64,000 nucleotides of DNA from Papaver somniferum (GCF_003573695.1 NC_039359.1:158030210-158094209); one strand, 5' to 3'. Counted from the first letter of the stretch, positions 11,319 to 24,020 are shown. The notes: generated from the sequence alone by a model not told the origin. A program made the numbers and translations.

Positions 11319-12122
11319 CAATTTTAGTGAAAAACTATTAATACATATGGAATACAAAAAATAAATAAATTAACTTTTGTAGCTCTTATTCCACATGCCT
11401 AATCTTTAACATTACTCGAAATCTTCGTCACTTCCAAGGACTCCAATGATCCCAAAGGTTGTAAGTTTAGCATCATCGTTGTTGAAAATCCGTACCTATA
11501 ACAACAAGAAAACAATAATTCTCAATCATTGTTATACAGTGTCATAGTATCATTACACATCTTCAAAGTTCAATTGTATCACAACTTCAAAAACAATACT
11601 ATGGTTATATGTATCACTCCGCCTTAGTCAATACTCCATCTCACATGGAAACCGCTCCCCCTTACATAATGATCTGAAAACCATATGTATTTGTAGTGTG
11701 AACTACATATTAATTCTCCCCCTTTTTTTCAATAAAATTGGCAAAGGTACAAGAACGGGATCCTAATGAAATTTCCGAAAGAGACATTTCATGACCAAAA
11801 GAAAGCAAAAGTATATCATCTTATTTAGATGCAATCATAAAGCCGAAGCTATATGCATTCATCAAGGAGTTTAAAGATACAAGATAACCCCTATAATATT
11901 CCACAGCCACACTCCCCACAAAGATTTGGCAATTAAGCACAAGTTCAAAAGAAATCTCCCTCATAATATGTCATTCCCGAAAGAACAACAAGAGCGACCT
12001 TCATTTCGAAAGAAAAGAAGGATTTCTTTGGACATAACAAATCACATACAAGTATGAATTTGAATCCAAAAAACTCAATTAAACTAACCACACGAGAACC
12101 CATGATTAATTTAATCGACGAA

Positions 12123-12418
12123 TGCTCAACATAAGTGAACTTATGGAGACTCAAAATATACAATTAGATTAATCACAAGAGAACCCTTAATTAGTCTAAT
12201 CAAAATACACAACCAAACTAATCACAAAAGTAATCAATTTAATTGGTCATGCTCGACATAAGAAAACTTACGGAGGAACAACTAAATAACCAAAAAAGAT
12301 GATTAATTTAGTTGAATATGCTCGACATAAAGTACCTCACGGAACAATGGCATAGCTAATATAAAAGTAACCAACTTGGTCGTTCAATGCTCAACATAAG
12401 ACACTTTATGGAGCCTTA
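12123..12418 (-). repeat. Hairpin tandem array before the polypurine tract (element 1)
   Basis: Four related units keyed by 'tgctc(a/g)acataag' at about 12,123, 12,248, 12,319 and 12,388; the last three are spaced about 70 bp. Most carry a small stem, for example CATAAG (12,130-12,135) with CTTATG (12,140-12,145). The same array occurs in element 3 at 63,137-63,360. Confidence 0.65.
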
Positions 12419-12899
12419 CAGTAATACATAAAATATGGATCAGGGAAGATCAATACTGCGGAATACACAAGGATTCATTCTATTTTCCATCACTATTCCC
12501 ATAACGACATTCAATAGACATAATCCTTGAAAATAAAATATTTTAACCTATCTTCCATCAATAATTGACATAATAGTCTTAACTTTTGTATTTGTCAAAA
12601 TTCTGTTCATTCTTTTATCAATACATGCATATCGACATACGAAAGACTTTAGTTTTGACAAGATATGGGACAATCATAGTTCATGGACGCAAACACACAT
12701 GTCCTATAAACAATTGCAATATATAAACCATAAAGATTAATACTGCAAAAATCATCTTCCAAACAAATTTAGAATTTAAACCAATAAATCTAAAAACATG
12801 AAGATGAAAACGTTGGACATAGCTATGTGTAATCACAATACTTGCTATTCCAAACTCTAGTTATTCTTCTAAACAAAAACAAGAAAAATAGAAGATTTA

Positions 12900-13107
12900 T
12901 TAGGAAATAATACCTTTGAAGAATTCTTTATCGTCCCCGAACTCCTTGTCGTCAACATCCATTGGGACATAAGGTTCATTAAGTTAGGAGTTTATATCAA
13001 TAAACCCTCTCGGCTGATGTTGTCGAACCAGGGCCTTCTGAATCTTATGAGTCTTATACACAAAAGCCTTTATTTGTTGAATCTCCTTTCGCATATCCTT
13101 TAACTCT
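12900..13107 (-). pseudogene. Copia ORF2, C-terminal half (split by the gypsy element)
   Basis: Continuation of the ORF beginning at 22,115. It reads EELKD..EIQQIKAFV and ends with DDKEFGDDKEFFKG and a TAA at 12,900-12,902, matching the intact 128-codon ORF of element 3 (62,271-62,657). It was cut by the gypsy element at the TSD TCAAT/TCAAG. Function unknown; helix-forming, charged. Confidence 0.6.
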
Positions 13108-13112
13108 TCAAT

Positions 13113-13581
13113 TGTAGAATCAGAATCTCGCAGCAATAATGCCTCAGCGAAATTATTAACAACACAACACAGCAGCGTCGCAGAATAACTTCAGAAACGA
13201 AATAATAAACGACGTCAGCTAAATCATGAGAAAAATGTGATGGTCCTGCGAAAATTAGAGAGTTTGCGAGATTAACATTTGTAAGGTCGCGAGAATGTCG
13301 CAAGCCATATTCGAAAATAAAGGACATATTAGTTGTCATCCACTATGTAATTCCCTATAAATAGCCGCTCAGTTGTAAAGGAAAGAGAGAGATCTTTTCT
13401 GATTGAGAAGCAAGTAAATAGGAGAGAGAAAATCTAGAGCAGTGGTTATTCTTGATTCCTTTATCTTTTCTTGTAAGATTGTTCAAAGATTCATCAATAA
13501 AATTAAGATTGTTAATCTAAAATGAGTTGAATGTTAATGGAACCTTGTGAGGGGTGTAGTGTAGGATTTCCTGCAACTACA
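13113..13581 (+). repeat. 5' LTR of the gypsy element
   Basis: 469 bp, TGTAG...CTACA. TATA box CTATAAATAG at 13,354-13,363; AATAAA-type signal near 13,497. Nine substitutions against the 3' LTR, mostly transitions. Confidence 0.9.
13355..13362 (+). promoter_or_regulatory. TATA box, gypsy 5' LTR
   Basis: TATAAATA, identical in the 3' LTR at 21,712-21,719. It would drive the gag-pro transcript. Confidence 0.6.
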
Positions 13582-13584
13582 TAA

Positions 13585-13601
13585 TGGCGCTAGAAACAGG
13601 G
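13585..13601 (+). other. Primer-binding site of the gypsy element
   Basis: TGGCGCTAGAAACAGGG starts 3 nt after the 5' LTR, the normal PBS position; the TGG pairs with a tRNA CCA end. I cannot name the tRNA with confidence. Confidence 0.6.
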
Positions 13602-13716
13602 ACATATTGAAGATTATTCTTAAAAAAATTGAATATTAATATTGAGATTTGTGAAGATTTGGAGTAATTGGTTAAGAATTTTACATAATCTCTTACAATT
13701 CGTTAACATTGAAGAA

Positions 13717-16700
13717 ATGGCTAGAAGAAGAAATACATCAGAACAACCAACTATTGTTAGAAGAAGCAAAAGAATTGCTGGAAGGGAAAGAACTGAAATG
13801 GAAGAATCTACTAGAATGAGAAATAATGGAGAAAATCAAATTCAACCACCAGTTCAACAAACACTAATACAAGGAAGGAATACAGATTATGATAGGGTGA
13901 GTATACACACTTGGCAATCAAATTCAGCAGAAGAAGTAGAAGAAGAGCAGCAAACCAGAAACCATAGACAGGTAGAGAGAAATCAAGAAGCAGATGAAGG
14001 AATAATTCATGGAGATGAGGAAATTGGAGCATTAGAAACGTTGAGACGAAGAATACATGAAGAAAGAAGATCTGAGGCAGAAGAACGTGCGAATCTAACA
14101 AGGCAAAATCACGAATTGATGATGGAAAATATGAGACTACAGAGTAGAAGATCGAGAAGTATTACAAAATCATATTCAAGATCGACTAGAAAAGAGATGA
14201 GGCGAAACTCACCCACAATTAATGCCGGAAATAATATTCAAGAAGAAATATCAAATCCTAATGAAGAACATCGCGAAAATAGAGAAAGGACTGATGATCG
14301 TTACGTTCCACAAAATGAAACTTTTGATGATAGGAAAAATGATAGAAATCAAGAGAATGGACAACGTCAGGGACAAAATAATCAAGATGGCGAAGGGAAT
14401 GGAGAGGAAGGAAGGAGAATTTTACATGAGAGAGAAGCTCAAAGAAATAAACAAACGATTGAAGAAGAAATTGAAAGACATTATGCTGAACAAGCACGTT
14501 TAATTTGCGAACGTGAAATATTGTGAGCGAAAATGGAAGAACAAGAGCTTCAAGAGACAATTCGCCAGAACAATCACAAAAACCGAGAAAGAAGGCATAC
14601 ACAAAACCGGAATAACGATAATATCAATGAAGAGTATGATAGAGTACAGAGGATAGCTGAAAGACAGCGAATGGAATTGATAAGAAATAAACAAAATCAT
14701 GAAGGGGAAAATGAGAGACATCATCATATGCGGATTCAAGATAGAGATGAGGAAGAGAATCACAGAAGAAGACGAGATGAAGATGATGAAGAAGAAATGC
14801 AAAATTTCGCGAGAGAAGAAAGATATGAACACAGAAGAATGGAGGCGAAATTAAAAATATCAATGGATCGAAATTCAGGTGTAAATAAACAAATCTTAAA
14901 AGAATTAAAAGAAATGAGACGAATGCTAAATAATAGAGGAGAAGTAGGCAGAAGACAATTAGATGAAGCTATAGAAGAATCTGCGAAAACTCCATTTACA
15001 AGGGAAGTACAACTAGGAGGAATACCACCGAAATGCAATTTGCGCGCATTAACCAGCATTTTTGATGGAACAACTTGTGCAATTCAACATATTAAAGCCT
15101 ACGTGAGGTGCATGTTGCAATGGTAAAATCATGATGCCGTATTATGCAAGTATTTCGCATCCAGCTTAACAGGGGAGGCGTTAAAATGGTTCGAAGGTCT
15201 ACCAAAGAATACAATAACATCCTTCAATCATTTGCAGACTACATTCCTGGGGGAATATATAAGTAATAATTCTTCGCGACCTGGTATTGAAGACATGTTT
15301 GGATTAAAACAAAGGATTGACGAAAGTTTGAAGCACCTAACTAAAAGATGGAGGACTATGTGTAGAGAAATGGCTGGCCGTGTAGATGAGATATATCTTA
15401 TCTTATCATTTATCAATGCTATGTTTGCAACCAACCTATTGTATATCCAAATTTTCAGAGTCAAGAATACAATCACAATGACTGAACTGCGAGAACTTCA
15501 AGAAGAATATATTGCTCTAGAGGAAAGGCAAAATGAAATGGAATCATATCCGGTTGCGAACACCAGTTCACAAACAAAAAATGCAAGCTTATTACCCAAA
15601 CTAATAAACACAGTGGAGAGCACTTCGCAAGTACAACAAGAAAAGGTGACGGAAAACAATCAACAGAAACTGGTGGCTATGGGAATCCGATATCAAGAGG
15701 AGTATGAAAGAGAAAGAAATTTCTACAATCATGGTGGAAATAACAAAATTCAAACACCCGATCAGCCGCAAGAAACTTATGGAGGTCAAAGACAAAACTA
15801 TAATAGAGGACAAGGAGGTCACAAGGTGGTATGGGAAGAAATCAAGATGCCACCTCTGAATGCAAGTGTGGAGAAAATATTGGAAGCTATAATTTTGATG
15901 GAGAATATACCAACACCATGGGAAATGGGAACGAAACCACCTCCAAACCACAGAAGTCATGAGTTTTGTTCTTATCATCATTTTCATGGACATACTGCAA
16001 ATGATTGCAGAAATGTAAAAAAAATTATTCTGGGAATGATAGATCAAGGAAAATTAAACCACTTTTTGGTAGGGCACCCACAATCTCAACCATTACCACC
16101 ACCACCAGAGCATCACAAAGTAAACACGATGAAAAAGAAGGAAACATTCTTCATAGAAGTTGGTGCAAAAGAAAAGAATCTATTCTGTCACTCTATCATA
16201 CATTCATACAAGAAAATTGAAGATTTTCATGACAATGTTTTGAGTAGAGTGTTCGCAAGATATAATGATGGAAGAGAAATTATGAATATTGCGAAAATTT
16301 CACCACTAGAGGAATGGTAGAAACAGATTATTTCTTTTACCGCAGAAGAAATCCCCGAAGGTGAAGAGGTACATGATAATCCATTTGTAGTAAAATTAGA
16401 AATTAATCCAAAACCGAAAGAAGATGAGGATGATGAAGCTGAAGATTCATGGGCAATTAATAGGATTCTAATCGATACTGGAAGCTCTGTGAACATCTTA
16501 TTTTATCATACTTATAAAACTATGGGAGGAAGAGATGATGATCTTATACCATCAACATATAAGATATATGGTTTTAATGGTACTGCCAACAAGCATAAAG
16601 GGGAGGTTATTATGTGAATTCCATTGAAGGGAATATCTTCTGAAATCCTATTCTGTGTCGTTGATGTAGAATCACCCTACAATGCATTAATTGGTCGACC

Positions 16701-16869
16701 TTGGCTACATGGAATTCTAGGTGTAGCTTCAACTTTCCACCAGTGCATCAAATTCCCTCACCCCGGCGGTGTAGGAATCATAAAGGGAGATTGGGTTGAA
16801 GGAAAGAGGTGTTACGAAACTGAGGTCGAATCATGCGAAGGAAGAGCAAACAAGAAGGAAAATTGGTGA
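13717..16869 (+). pseudogene. gag-protease polyprotein of the gypsy element
   Basis: One reading frame of 1,050 codons interrupted by only four stops: TGA 14,524, TAA 15,124, TAG 16,318, TGA 16,615. Start chosen at ATG 13,717 (MARRRNTSEQ). The N-terminal 450 residues are highly charged (Arg, Glu, Asn, Gln), with a basic stretch VRRSKRIAGRER. The gag capsid-like part follows (ASSLTGEALKWFEGLP around codon 485), then a retroviral-type aspartic protease with active site LIDTGSS (Asp about codon 920) and the flap-side motif YNALIGRPWLHGI typical of Tat/Athila proteases. The two TGA and one TAG can each come from CGA or CAG by one C-to-T change. RT and integrase are absent downstream. Confidence 0.85.
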
Positions 16870-17283
16870 CACAAAATCAAAGAGACACAAAGAAGTTAGA
16901 GGTTGATGGTGGATGCAATCGAAATAAAGAGAAGAAGAGATGTTGCGAAACTAATGCTAGCTCAGAATAAAAAATGGTGAACATACCACTACCAAGGAAG
17001 CAGTAGCAGAAAATAACAAAGAAGCAGGGGATAACAAAGTTAATGTATGAACGATTGATTTGTTGCGACACTCTCGCAATAAATAAAATTCTCAAAAATA
17101 CATTTTATTGAATGACAAAATTGAGATTGCGAAATGCAAATACAATATGATGATGTGCAAGAATCTCGCAGAGATAATGAATTCTACAAAAGACAATCAG
17201 AGAACAATGACAAAAGAGAAATGGGCGAACCTTTATGGCGTACACCCTAGTTCGCGAATAGATTTCGCAAGAGGCAAATGTAA

Positions 17284-17770
17284 GACCTAAAGTACGTCAT
17301 ATAAGGGGGTACCTGTTGCATGGCTCAGGGAAAGGCTCCACCTCCACCGGAACCTGAGTCATGGAGATTTGGGGTCAATAAAGCCCATCCGGGAGAGGCA
17401 CCTTGGATTCTCAGCTTAAGCATATGACTTAGGTTGGACGACTAAGGTAATAAGGACTCTCCTAAGGAGTGCAGAATCTGATCAAGACGCTGAGGTACAC
17501 GGTTGAATCAAGAGTGCCAGGGGCGTCTGGAGCGTACCTTGCTATTCTTGACAAGTCTTGGCTTATACTGCACTCGGACCGAAGAAAACCCCACTTAGGG
17601 TGCAGTCTCGTAACCATAAACCCTATAGGTAAAAGGGATAAGAGGCTGCGAAAACAACTGGTTTTTCTTAAGACTGGATGGGAGGAGCTAACCTTGTATG
17701 GTAGAAGTACGACTCCTTGAAGGGGCAACCAGGGGGAAGATAAGGGCGGTACCCTCCATTAGGGAGATGA
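17284..17770 (+). other. Non-coding internal region of the gypsy element
   Basis: Downstream of gag-pro where RT and integrase would normally lie. GC-richer than its surroundings. I see no RT, RNase H or integrase motif in any frame and recognise no other feature. Confidence 0.4.
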
Positions 17771-17818
17771 TAAGTGTCTTAAGACGCAAATGTCTTGAAG
17801 ATTTTTACTCGCAAGGTT

Positions 17819-18108
17819 ATTAAGGCTTGTCATATTTTTGCAACAATCCTGAAGAGGCAATAATACTAAAGAAAAAGATAAGACGAGATCAATGGGTTTT
17901 CGCATGAAAGTGCGAAGACGTCCTGCGATTTCGTCGCAAGACGACAATGTAATGGGTCTTTATTTTTGCAAGAATATTTAGGCATGTTATATTGTCGCAA
18001 CATTCATGAAGAGGCCATAATACAAAAGAAAAAAGCTAAGGCAAGATCAATGGGTTTTTGCATGAAAGTGCAAGGACATCCTGCGATTTTGTCGCAATGA
18101 CAAGAGGT
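17819..18108 (+). repeat. Two tandem units of about 155 bp in the gypsy element
   Basis: Units at 17,819-17,945 and 17,976-18,108 share 'gatcaatgggtttt', 'gcatgaaagtgc' and 'cctgcgattt(c/t)gtcgcaa'. They separate gag-pro from the antisense gene. Tandem repeats in this region are common in Tat elements. Confidence 0.7.
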
Positions 18109-18532
18109 GGCATAATAAGACCTTTAACTAGGAAGGAAAAATAAGACCACACAGGGATGAGATTTTGAAAAGAATCAAAATTCACTTTGCATATGATTGC
18201 AAAATTATACATAAACAACTGCGAAGTTGAGGCACAAAATAAGAAAAATCTGCAAAATCTCTCATTTGGATACAAATAACAGAGGCAAGTATGGGAATGA
18301 ATGAAATTAGAAAATGTTATTTGTCTCTACATGATAGATTTACGCAAAAATTAAAAAATTAATGATTATATTGATTAAACATATTGCAAGGAAGAATTGT
18401 TTTAATGAATGCAGGTCAAAATGAAAGAAACTCATATATTAAGGACTATGGAGAACCAAAAGAATTCACAAATATACAGAAAGGAGGAATAAATGTACAA
18501 GTATTACAAAAGATTAAAGAAAGGAACCAAGA

Positions 18533-21100
18533 CTACTTCTTAGTTGATCCTTCATTATCTTCATCAGACTTGTTTCCTTCTTCGTCTGCATCAGAACTTT
18601 TATCTCCATCAGAACCTTCATCACCATCAGATTCTTCATCATCAGCTTTGCTATCAGAAATAGTCAGACTAGGAATGTTCTTTGGGATCTCCTCCAAGAT
18701 ACAAGGATAATCATAATGAGGAATACTATGGTCATCACAAACCATTTGAATAGTTTGATTGCGAAAATGCATAGCATCGTTCTTAAAGTTCGCAACAGTG
18801 ATCTTGATTTGATTCTTTAATCTAGAATACTTATCGTTGCGAGAAGAAAGATTCTTTGCGAGTTCCTCTTTTTCAGCTTCAAATTCCTCAATTCTTTCGC
18901 TATATCTACTTTCAGAATCTGTGAGCAAAAGGCAATCAATTAATAACTTGATGAAAATTCATAAGAAACGAAAGATTAGTGAAGAAGAATAGTTAATAAC
19001 CTTCTCTGTCAGAAATCATATCTCTAATCAAGGTTGTATGCTCAACTTGGAGACGAACATTTACACCTAAATCTTTTCTGGCATCGTCTAAGATTTTCAC
19101 ATCCCAAGCGAATTCATCCTCATTATTTATAAGGAGACGAGAACGAATTCGGTTTTCTCTTTCACAGAGCTCGGTATTCTTGCGGTTAGATTCATCTCGT
19201 TCAAGTTGAACTTCAAGAAGGGTATCTTGAAATTTCTCCAAAGCCTTAGCACCTTGATCAGAGATGCGATCCTTATTATCTATGAGACCGCTAATTTTGG
19301 TTCTTAGCTCATTGATTTTCTCTTTAGAACTAAGAAAGAAACGCTTAAATCGGTTGGCTAAACCTAAACTAGATATATGGTCAATCTCTAAGAGGCGAAA
19401 TTTGGATCTCAGTTCATTCAGAGAAAGAGATGAAATTTTATCATTTGAGAAACTATTTAAAGATTTATTAAGACGCTCAAGAAGGGTATCATTATCCAAG
19501 GCATTAGGAAATGAACGAAGAATGGTAGCTTCATCAGAAAGACCATAAATGTATGCAAAAAGGATCAATCAAATAAGATAAAACAACAGGATGAATGAAT
19601 GAAGGGAAAGGAGAAAAATAACATAACATAGAGTTGATTATTAGCTTCCTGAAGACTAGATATTTTATTCTTGTACGAAGAAGCTTTTCCAGCATGCGAG
19701 ATAATCTAAAAAGTATTAAAATAGAAAGAGATTTTGAGTTACAGTAATGAAGAAGTAAAAAGACGAAAGCATACCAGACTATTAAGAGAATGCAGGAAGT
19801 TGGGATTAATCGATCTAGAAACTCCGCGAAGAGAATTATCACCATCCAGTAAAGGAACATCGCAAATCGTAGCAAGAGATTTACAGGTATTAGGGAATTG
19901 ATTATCTCCCATTCCTTTCCAAGAATCAGAAAAGAGGCTAGAGAGCTTATCCATAGAAGATTCAGATGGAGAATCTTCATTTGCAGCAAGGTCATCATTA
20001 TCCTCATCATCCTCATCACTCTCGGAGTTTTCATGAGAAGGAATATTTGAAGGAGAGGAAGAACGAATTTTTCTCTTCTTTGAAAGAGGAGCAGTTGGTT
20101 TTTCCCTGCGAATAGCTCTTTTGCCTTTATCACCAGTCTTCGCAACATTGGAAGGCTCTTCTATTTCAACAATAATCTTCACACACAGATAGAAATAAGA
20201 AATAGAGGCAACAGTATACTGTTTAAAATCATAAGAGAATATTTCTTACCTCATATGTATATGAGCGAAGAGCTAACAAGGTACTAGCCTTCCCAGTCCT
20301 GTGATAGCTATCTTTCAGTTTCTGGATCTGTAGAATGTCGCAAGAATCAGCGAACAAAAGAATAAAGACAAATAAAGAAATATAAATTGGGTGAAACTAG
20401 AAGATGCATACCTCTTTCTCCTTCTCGGGCCAAGAGAATACCCAAGGTTGATAGGAAGCGAGATTCTCAGGAAGAACATTTGACCCAGCAATGTAAGGTC
20501 CTTTCAGCATCAAGGGAAAAACATACCATTTATCATCTTTGGATTGGCGAGGAGTTGTGTTCTTACCAGAGTGCCAATCAATTTCTTGCATGAGTATTTT
20601 AGATTCATCAATATTATCTTTCCTTTTCAAGCGAATACCCCAGAGAGTATTCTCTTTCTTCATGGAGATCAATTCATAATTTTCAAAGAAGCTCGCAATT
20701 TTGTATTTTCAGCAATTATCTCCAAGTCTGCAAATTTAGGATCCCTAAGTTATTTGGAGTAAAGAGATCCTTTACCAGCACCACGGTTAGCGAACTCCAG
20801 CATCAGACGGATGCAATCCCCACTCAATTGGAAGATAGCTCGCGAAAATCCCGAGTGAGCGAGAATTTCATAGAACAGAGGAATATCTGGGTCATAAAGA
20901 GGAATGGGGAGACCTGCGATAATTTGACCCAGCGAAATTATGATTGATTGATCATCACAATGTTGATTAGATAAAAGTTTGATAGAAAGAATTGACTTGG
21001 CACTTTCACCAGGAATGGTAGAAAGTGTGAAACCTTTCTCAGCAAGATCTTTTTGGACGTCTTTTAGGTTTTTCTCATGTTTGTGGCCACTTGGAGGCAT
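18533..21100 (-). CDS. Antisense multi-exon gene inside the gypsy element
   Basis: Minus-strand gene with recognisable splice signals. Exons: 20,776-21,100 (ATG start, donor GTAAAG); about 20,412-20,690 (donor GTATGC; acceptor unresolved); 20,250-20,327 (78 nt; acceptor CTACAG, donor GTAAGA); 19,775-20,176 (acceptor GTGAAG, donor GTATGC); 19,628-19,705 (78 nt; acceptor TTTTAG); 19,001 to about 19,550 (donor GTTATT; acceptor weak); 18,533-18,918 (acceptor CTCACAG, stop TAG). The first two exons (PLYDPDIPLFYEILAHSG; YQPWVFSW) resemble the plant 'putative gypsy-type transposon' domain (PF04195) from memory. Later exons give a Lys/Arg plus acidic Ser/Asp tract and long coiled-coil segments, ending in an acidic Asp/Glu/Ser tail. 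Antisense introns cannot be spliced from the genomic RNA, so they persist. Function unknown. Confidence 0.65.
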
Positions 21101-21468
21101 ATCTGAATATAGAGTATGGGAACGGATAAAAAGTAAGAAGATTGAAGAGGGAAGAATTACAGTAGCAGAACTTACGGAAGAACAATAGAGCTGCAGAGAT
21201 GAGAGAATAAAAAGAGAAGAGAAAGTAAAAGGAAAATGGAAAGAAAAGTAAGAAGAATATATAAAGAAGATTTTTTTTACTCGAAGAAATAAACATCATT
21301 AATGCGAAAAAACGTGAGCGGTTGAAAAGCAGCGGTTATAGAAGACGTGTCAAGAAATAGATGGAAGAAAGAATACGTGTGATAAATGCAGAATATGAAG
21401 AGATGAACAGCTGCGGCATTTCTCACATCATTCTGTACTTTGCAGAGAAGATATGAGAAGAGGCAAGA

Positions 21469-21937
21469 TGTAGGATCAGAATCTCGCAGCAACAATGCCT
21501 CAGCGAAATTATTAACAACACAACACAGCAGCGTCGCAGAATAACTTCAGAAACGAAATAATAAACGACGTCAGCTAAATCATGAGAAAAATGTGATGGT
21601 CCTGCGAAAATTAGAGAGTTTGCGAGATTAACATTTGTAAGGTCGCGAGAATGTCGCAAGCCATATCCGAAAATAAAGGACATATTAGCTGTCATCCACA
21701 ATGTAATTCCCTATAAATAGCCGCTCAGTTGTAAAGGAAAGAGATAGATCTTTTTTGATTGAGAAGCAAGTAAATAGGAGAGAGAAAATCTAGAGCAGTG
21801 GTTATTTTTGATTCCTTTATCTTTTCTTGTAAGATTGTTCAAAGATTCATCAATAAAATTAAGATTGTTAATCTAAAATGAGTTGAATGTTAATGAAACC
21901 TTGTGAGGGGTGTAGTGTAGGATTTCCTGCAACTACA
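21469..21937 (+). repeat. 3' LTR of the gypsy element
   Basis: 469 bp, TGTAG...CTACA, TATA at 21,712-21,719. Preceded by the purine-rich 'gagaagaggcaaga'. Differs from the 5' LTR at nine sites. Confidence 0.9.
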
Positions 21938-21942
21938 TCAAG

Positions 21943-22115
21943 AACACCAGAAAACTTCTGAGAGTTTGAAGGAACGTCTCTTGGCTTCCTCACATTCCTT
22001 CTTTTTCTTTTTAAGGTAGGAGATAGCGAGATTTCTCTTTTTACTTCATGATTGATGGCTTAACAATCATATTAACATATTTTCCATCAGAAGACATCAT
22101 GCTTGGAGTATCCAT
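21943..22115 (-). pseudogene. Copia ORF2, N-terminal half
   Basis: From ATG 22,115: MDTPSMMSSDGK, then a TAA nonsense codon within the first 25 codons and a basic stretch, running to the gypsy insertion at 21,942. It aligns with the intact ORF of element 3 (METPSIMSSDGK). The other half lies at 12,900-13,107. Confidence 0.6.
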
Positions 22116-22604
22116 ACGTATAGGTTTGTGAGAGGAAATCACAAATTGTACTCAACAAGTAGTCTTGAGATAAAAAGAGTTTTTGAGGAAGGAAAAAGGA
22201 ATGTAGGCTTTCGAAACCTTTAAACAGGTTCGTACACGTCCAAAACACAACCCTATAAAGAGTCGAATTGTCGATAATAACCCTCCTTTGTCGATAGACA
22301 GGGAAGAACAAAAACTAAGAAAATAAGAAAAAAAACTTTTCCTAAAGCCTGAGAGGTACAAAATCATTGTCTCTTTTGATCAGACACATGAGACAAGATT
22401 TCCAAAACAACACAATCAAGTTACGTTCCGGTGAACAACAATTTGCCCACCATTTTCCTCTTGAGAGAAATTCACAGACCTCTGTCTATCAAAACGATTC
22501 GACTATACTCCCTTCTCTAATGGTCTTGGTTTATCCTTGGAAACTAACTTCTTAGACGAAGATAAAATCCTACATACCTCAGCGGTCTTCTGAGCAATTT
22601 TAAG

Positions 22605-23956
22605 CTTATTTGCTAATTGATTTGCTCTTCGTTGAAGTTTGTTGAAGTGCCTTAATTGGTGTTTTTACTTGTAACACCTTGAAAGTTCATGACCCTTCAG
22701 AGAACAATACGAGCACGTCAAACTAGGATAAAAGTCAGGCTTCTGAGATGTGCACGCAGCTAGACACATGGTGGAACCTGAAACATTACAAACAAAGTTT
22801 CCAAGAAATGGGTCAATTTTTTCTTCCAGATTAGTTGGGTTGTCTTCTGAAAGAATATCGAGATTGATGTATTTATATCTACAGTTATCAAAATCAATAT
22901 TTTCACCAATAAGTGCAACACTTGATTTCTCGTCTTAATTAGAATCATAATTGTCAGACATTTCATCAAGAGTTGCAGCTAGACCTTTGTTCCCGGTGTA
23001 TTTTCTACGATTTTGGCAATCGTTTGCAAAATGACCAAATCCTTTACACTTAAAGCACTGAGGCATATCCTCATCATCAGTTTCATCTGTTTCCCTGTTT
23101 TTAGGAGGAATGCGATTATGAGGTTTAACTATCTCTGGAGAACCGTTTACTTCTCTTCAACGGAAGATCCCTAAAATATCTTGTGATCATCGAGACTCAC
23201 TTGTCAAGATCTTCATATGATGAATCTGTCTCAGATTGATCATCTTCAGAGATTTACACTTTTTGACTCTTATCAAGTAATTTAGTGTCCTTTTATCCTT
23301 TGAACGCAACATCCTTAGGTTTGGATGAATGTTTGTGATCAAAGATCTTAAGCTTCCCAACCAGCGTATTTCTGGAGAGATTATCAAGGGTATTTCCCTC
23401 AACGATGGCATGCTTCTTAGAATCGTATCTGGATGGCAGCGATCTAAGAATTTTCATCACAATGTCCTTTTCAGGAATAGTCTTACCTAATGCAAAAGAT
23501 GCATTAACAATTTCAGACACTTTGTGATTAAAATCATCAAATGTTTTTTCATCTTCCATACGAAGGTTTTTCCAATCGTAATTAAGGTTTTGAAGCCTAT
23601 CTTCCTTTTCACTGACATTACCTTAAAAAACGGTTTCTAAGATATCCCAAGATTCTTGCGACTTAGTGCAATTTGACACATGGTGCTGAATATTGTGGTA
23701 ATGGCATGTATAATGGCATTCAAACCGTCGAAATTTCGCTTTGCAACATTTATCTCGGCAGGGGTGTATTCACCAATAGGTTTGGGAACGCTTACGTCTC
23801 CAACTGCCACGACAGGAGCATTATAGCCATTAACAACATATACCCATGATTGAAAATCACGTGCTTGAAGAAAAGATCGCATAACAATTTCCACCATAAG
23901 TAATTAGAGACGTCTAAGACTCGTGGTACGTTAATAGAGATAACACCTCTGTCCAT
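22605..23956 (-). pseudogene. gag of copia element 1
   Basis: Starts at ATG 23,956 (MDRGVISINVPR), soon after the PBS. Degenerate by frameshifts but clearly copia gag: capsid-like segment FNHKVSEIVNASFALGKT and KILRSLPSRYDSKKHAIVEG (about 23,390-23,540), a CCHC zinc knuckle CFKCKGFGHFANDC (about 23,020-23,065), and a second CCHC, CSYCSLKGHELSRC (about 22,680-22,720). Gag packages the RNA in cytoplasmic particles. No protease or polymerase follows; the next reading frame is ORF2. Confidence 0.75.
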
Positions 23957-24008
23957 AGAGTCAGATCGCTGCAAACACAGAATTGTGAGGTCTTGAACGT
24001 GTTTGTAT

Positions 24009-24020
24009 GCTCTGATACCA
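24009..24020 (-). other. Primer-binding site of copia element 1
   Basis: Minus-strand TGGTATCAGAGC, complementary to the 3' end of initiator Met tRNA, 2 nt from the LTR edge. Standard for plant copia elements. Confidence 0.8.

Larger units (their letters stand above)
13113..21937 (+). mobile_element. Tat-like Ty3/gypsy element, non-autonomous, with antisense gene
   Basis: LTRs of identical length (469 bp; 13,113-13,581 and 21,469-21,937) with ends TGTAG...CTACA, and TSDs TCAAT (13,108-13,112) and TCAAG (21,938-21,942). It inserted into ORF2 of copia element 1. The sense strand encodes gag-protease (13,717-16,869); no RT, RNase H or integrase follows. The antisense strand carries a multi-exon gene (18,533-21,100). 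Sense gag-pro plus an antisense ORF before the 3' LTR is the layout known from Tat-lineage elements such as Grande. The LTRs differ at 9 of 469 positions (1.9%) with no indels. A purine-rich tract ends at 21,468. Confidence 0.9.

Noticed and set aside
14258..15059. Minus-strand ORFs opposite gypsy gag
   Set aside because: Phe/Leu/Ser-rich shadows of the A-rich gag sequence; no domains.
17284..17770. Possible RT or integrase remnant after gypsy gag-pro
   Set aside because: No catalytic motifs found in any frame.
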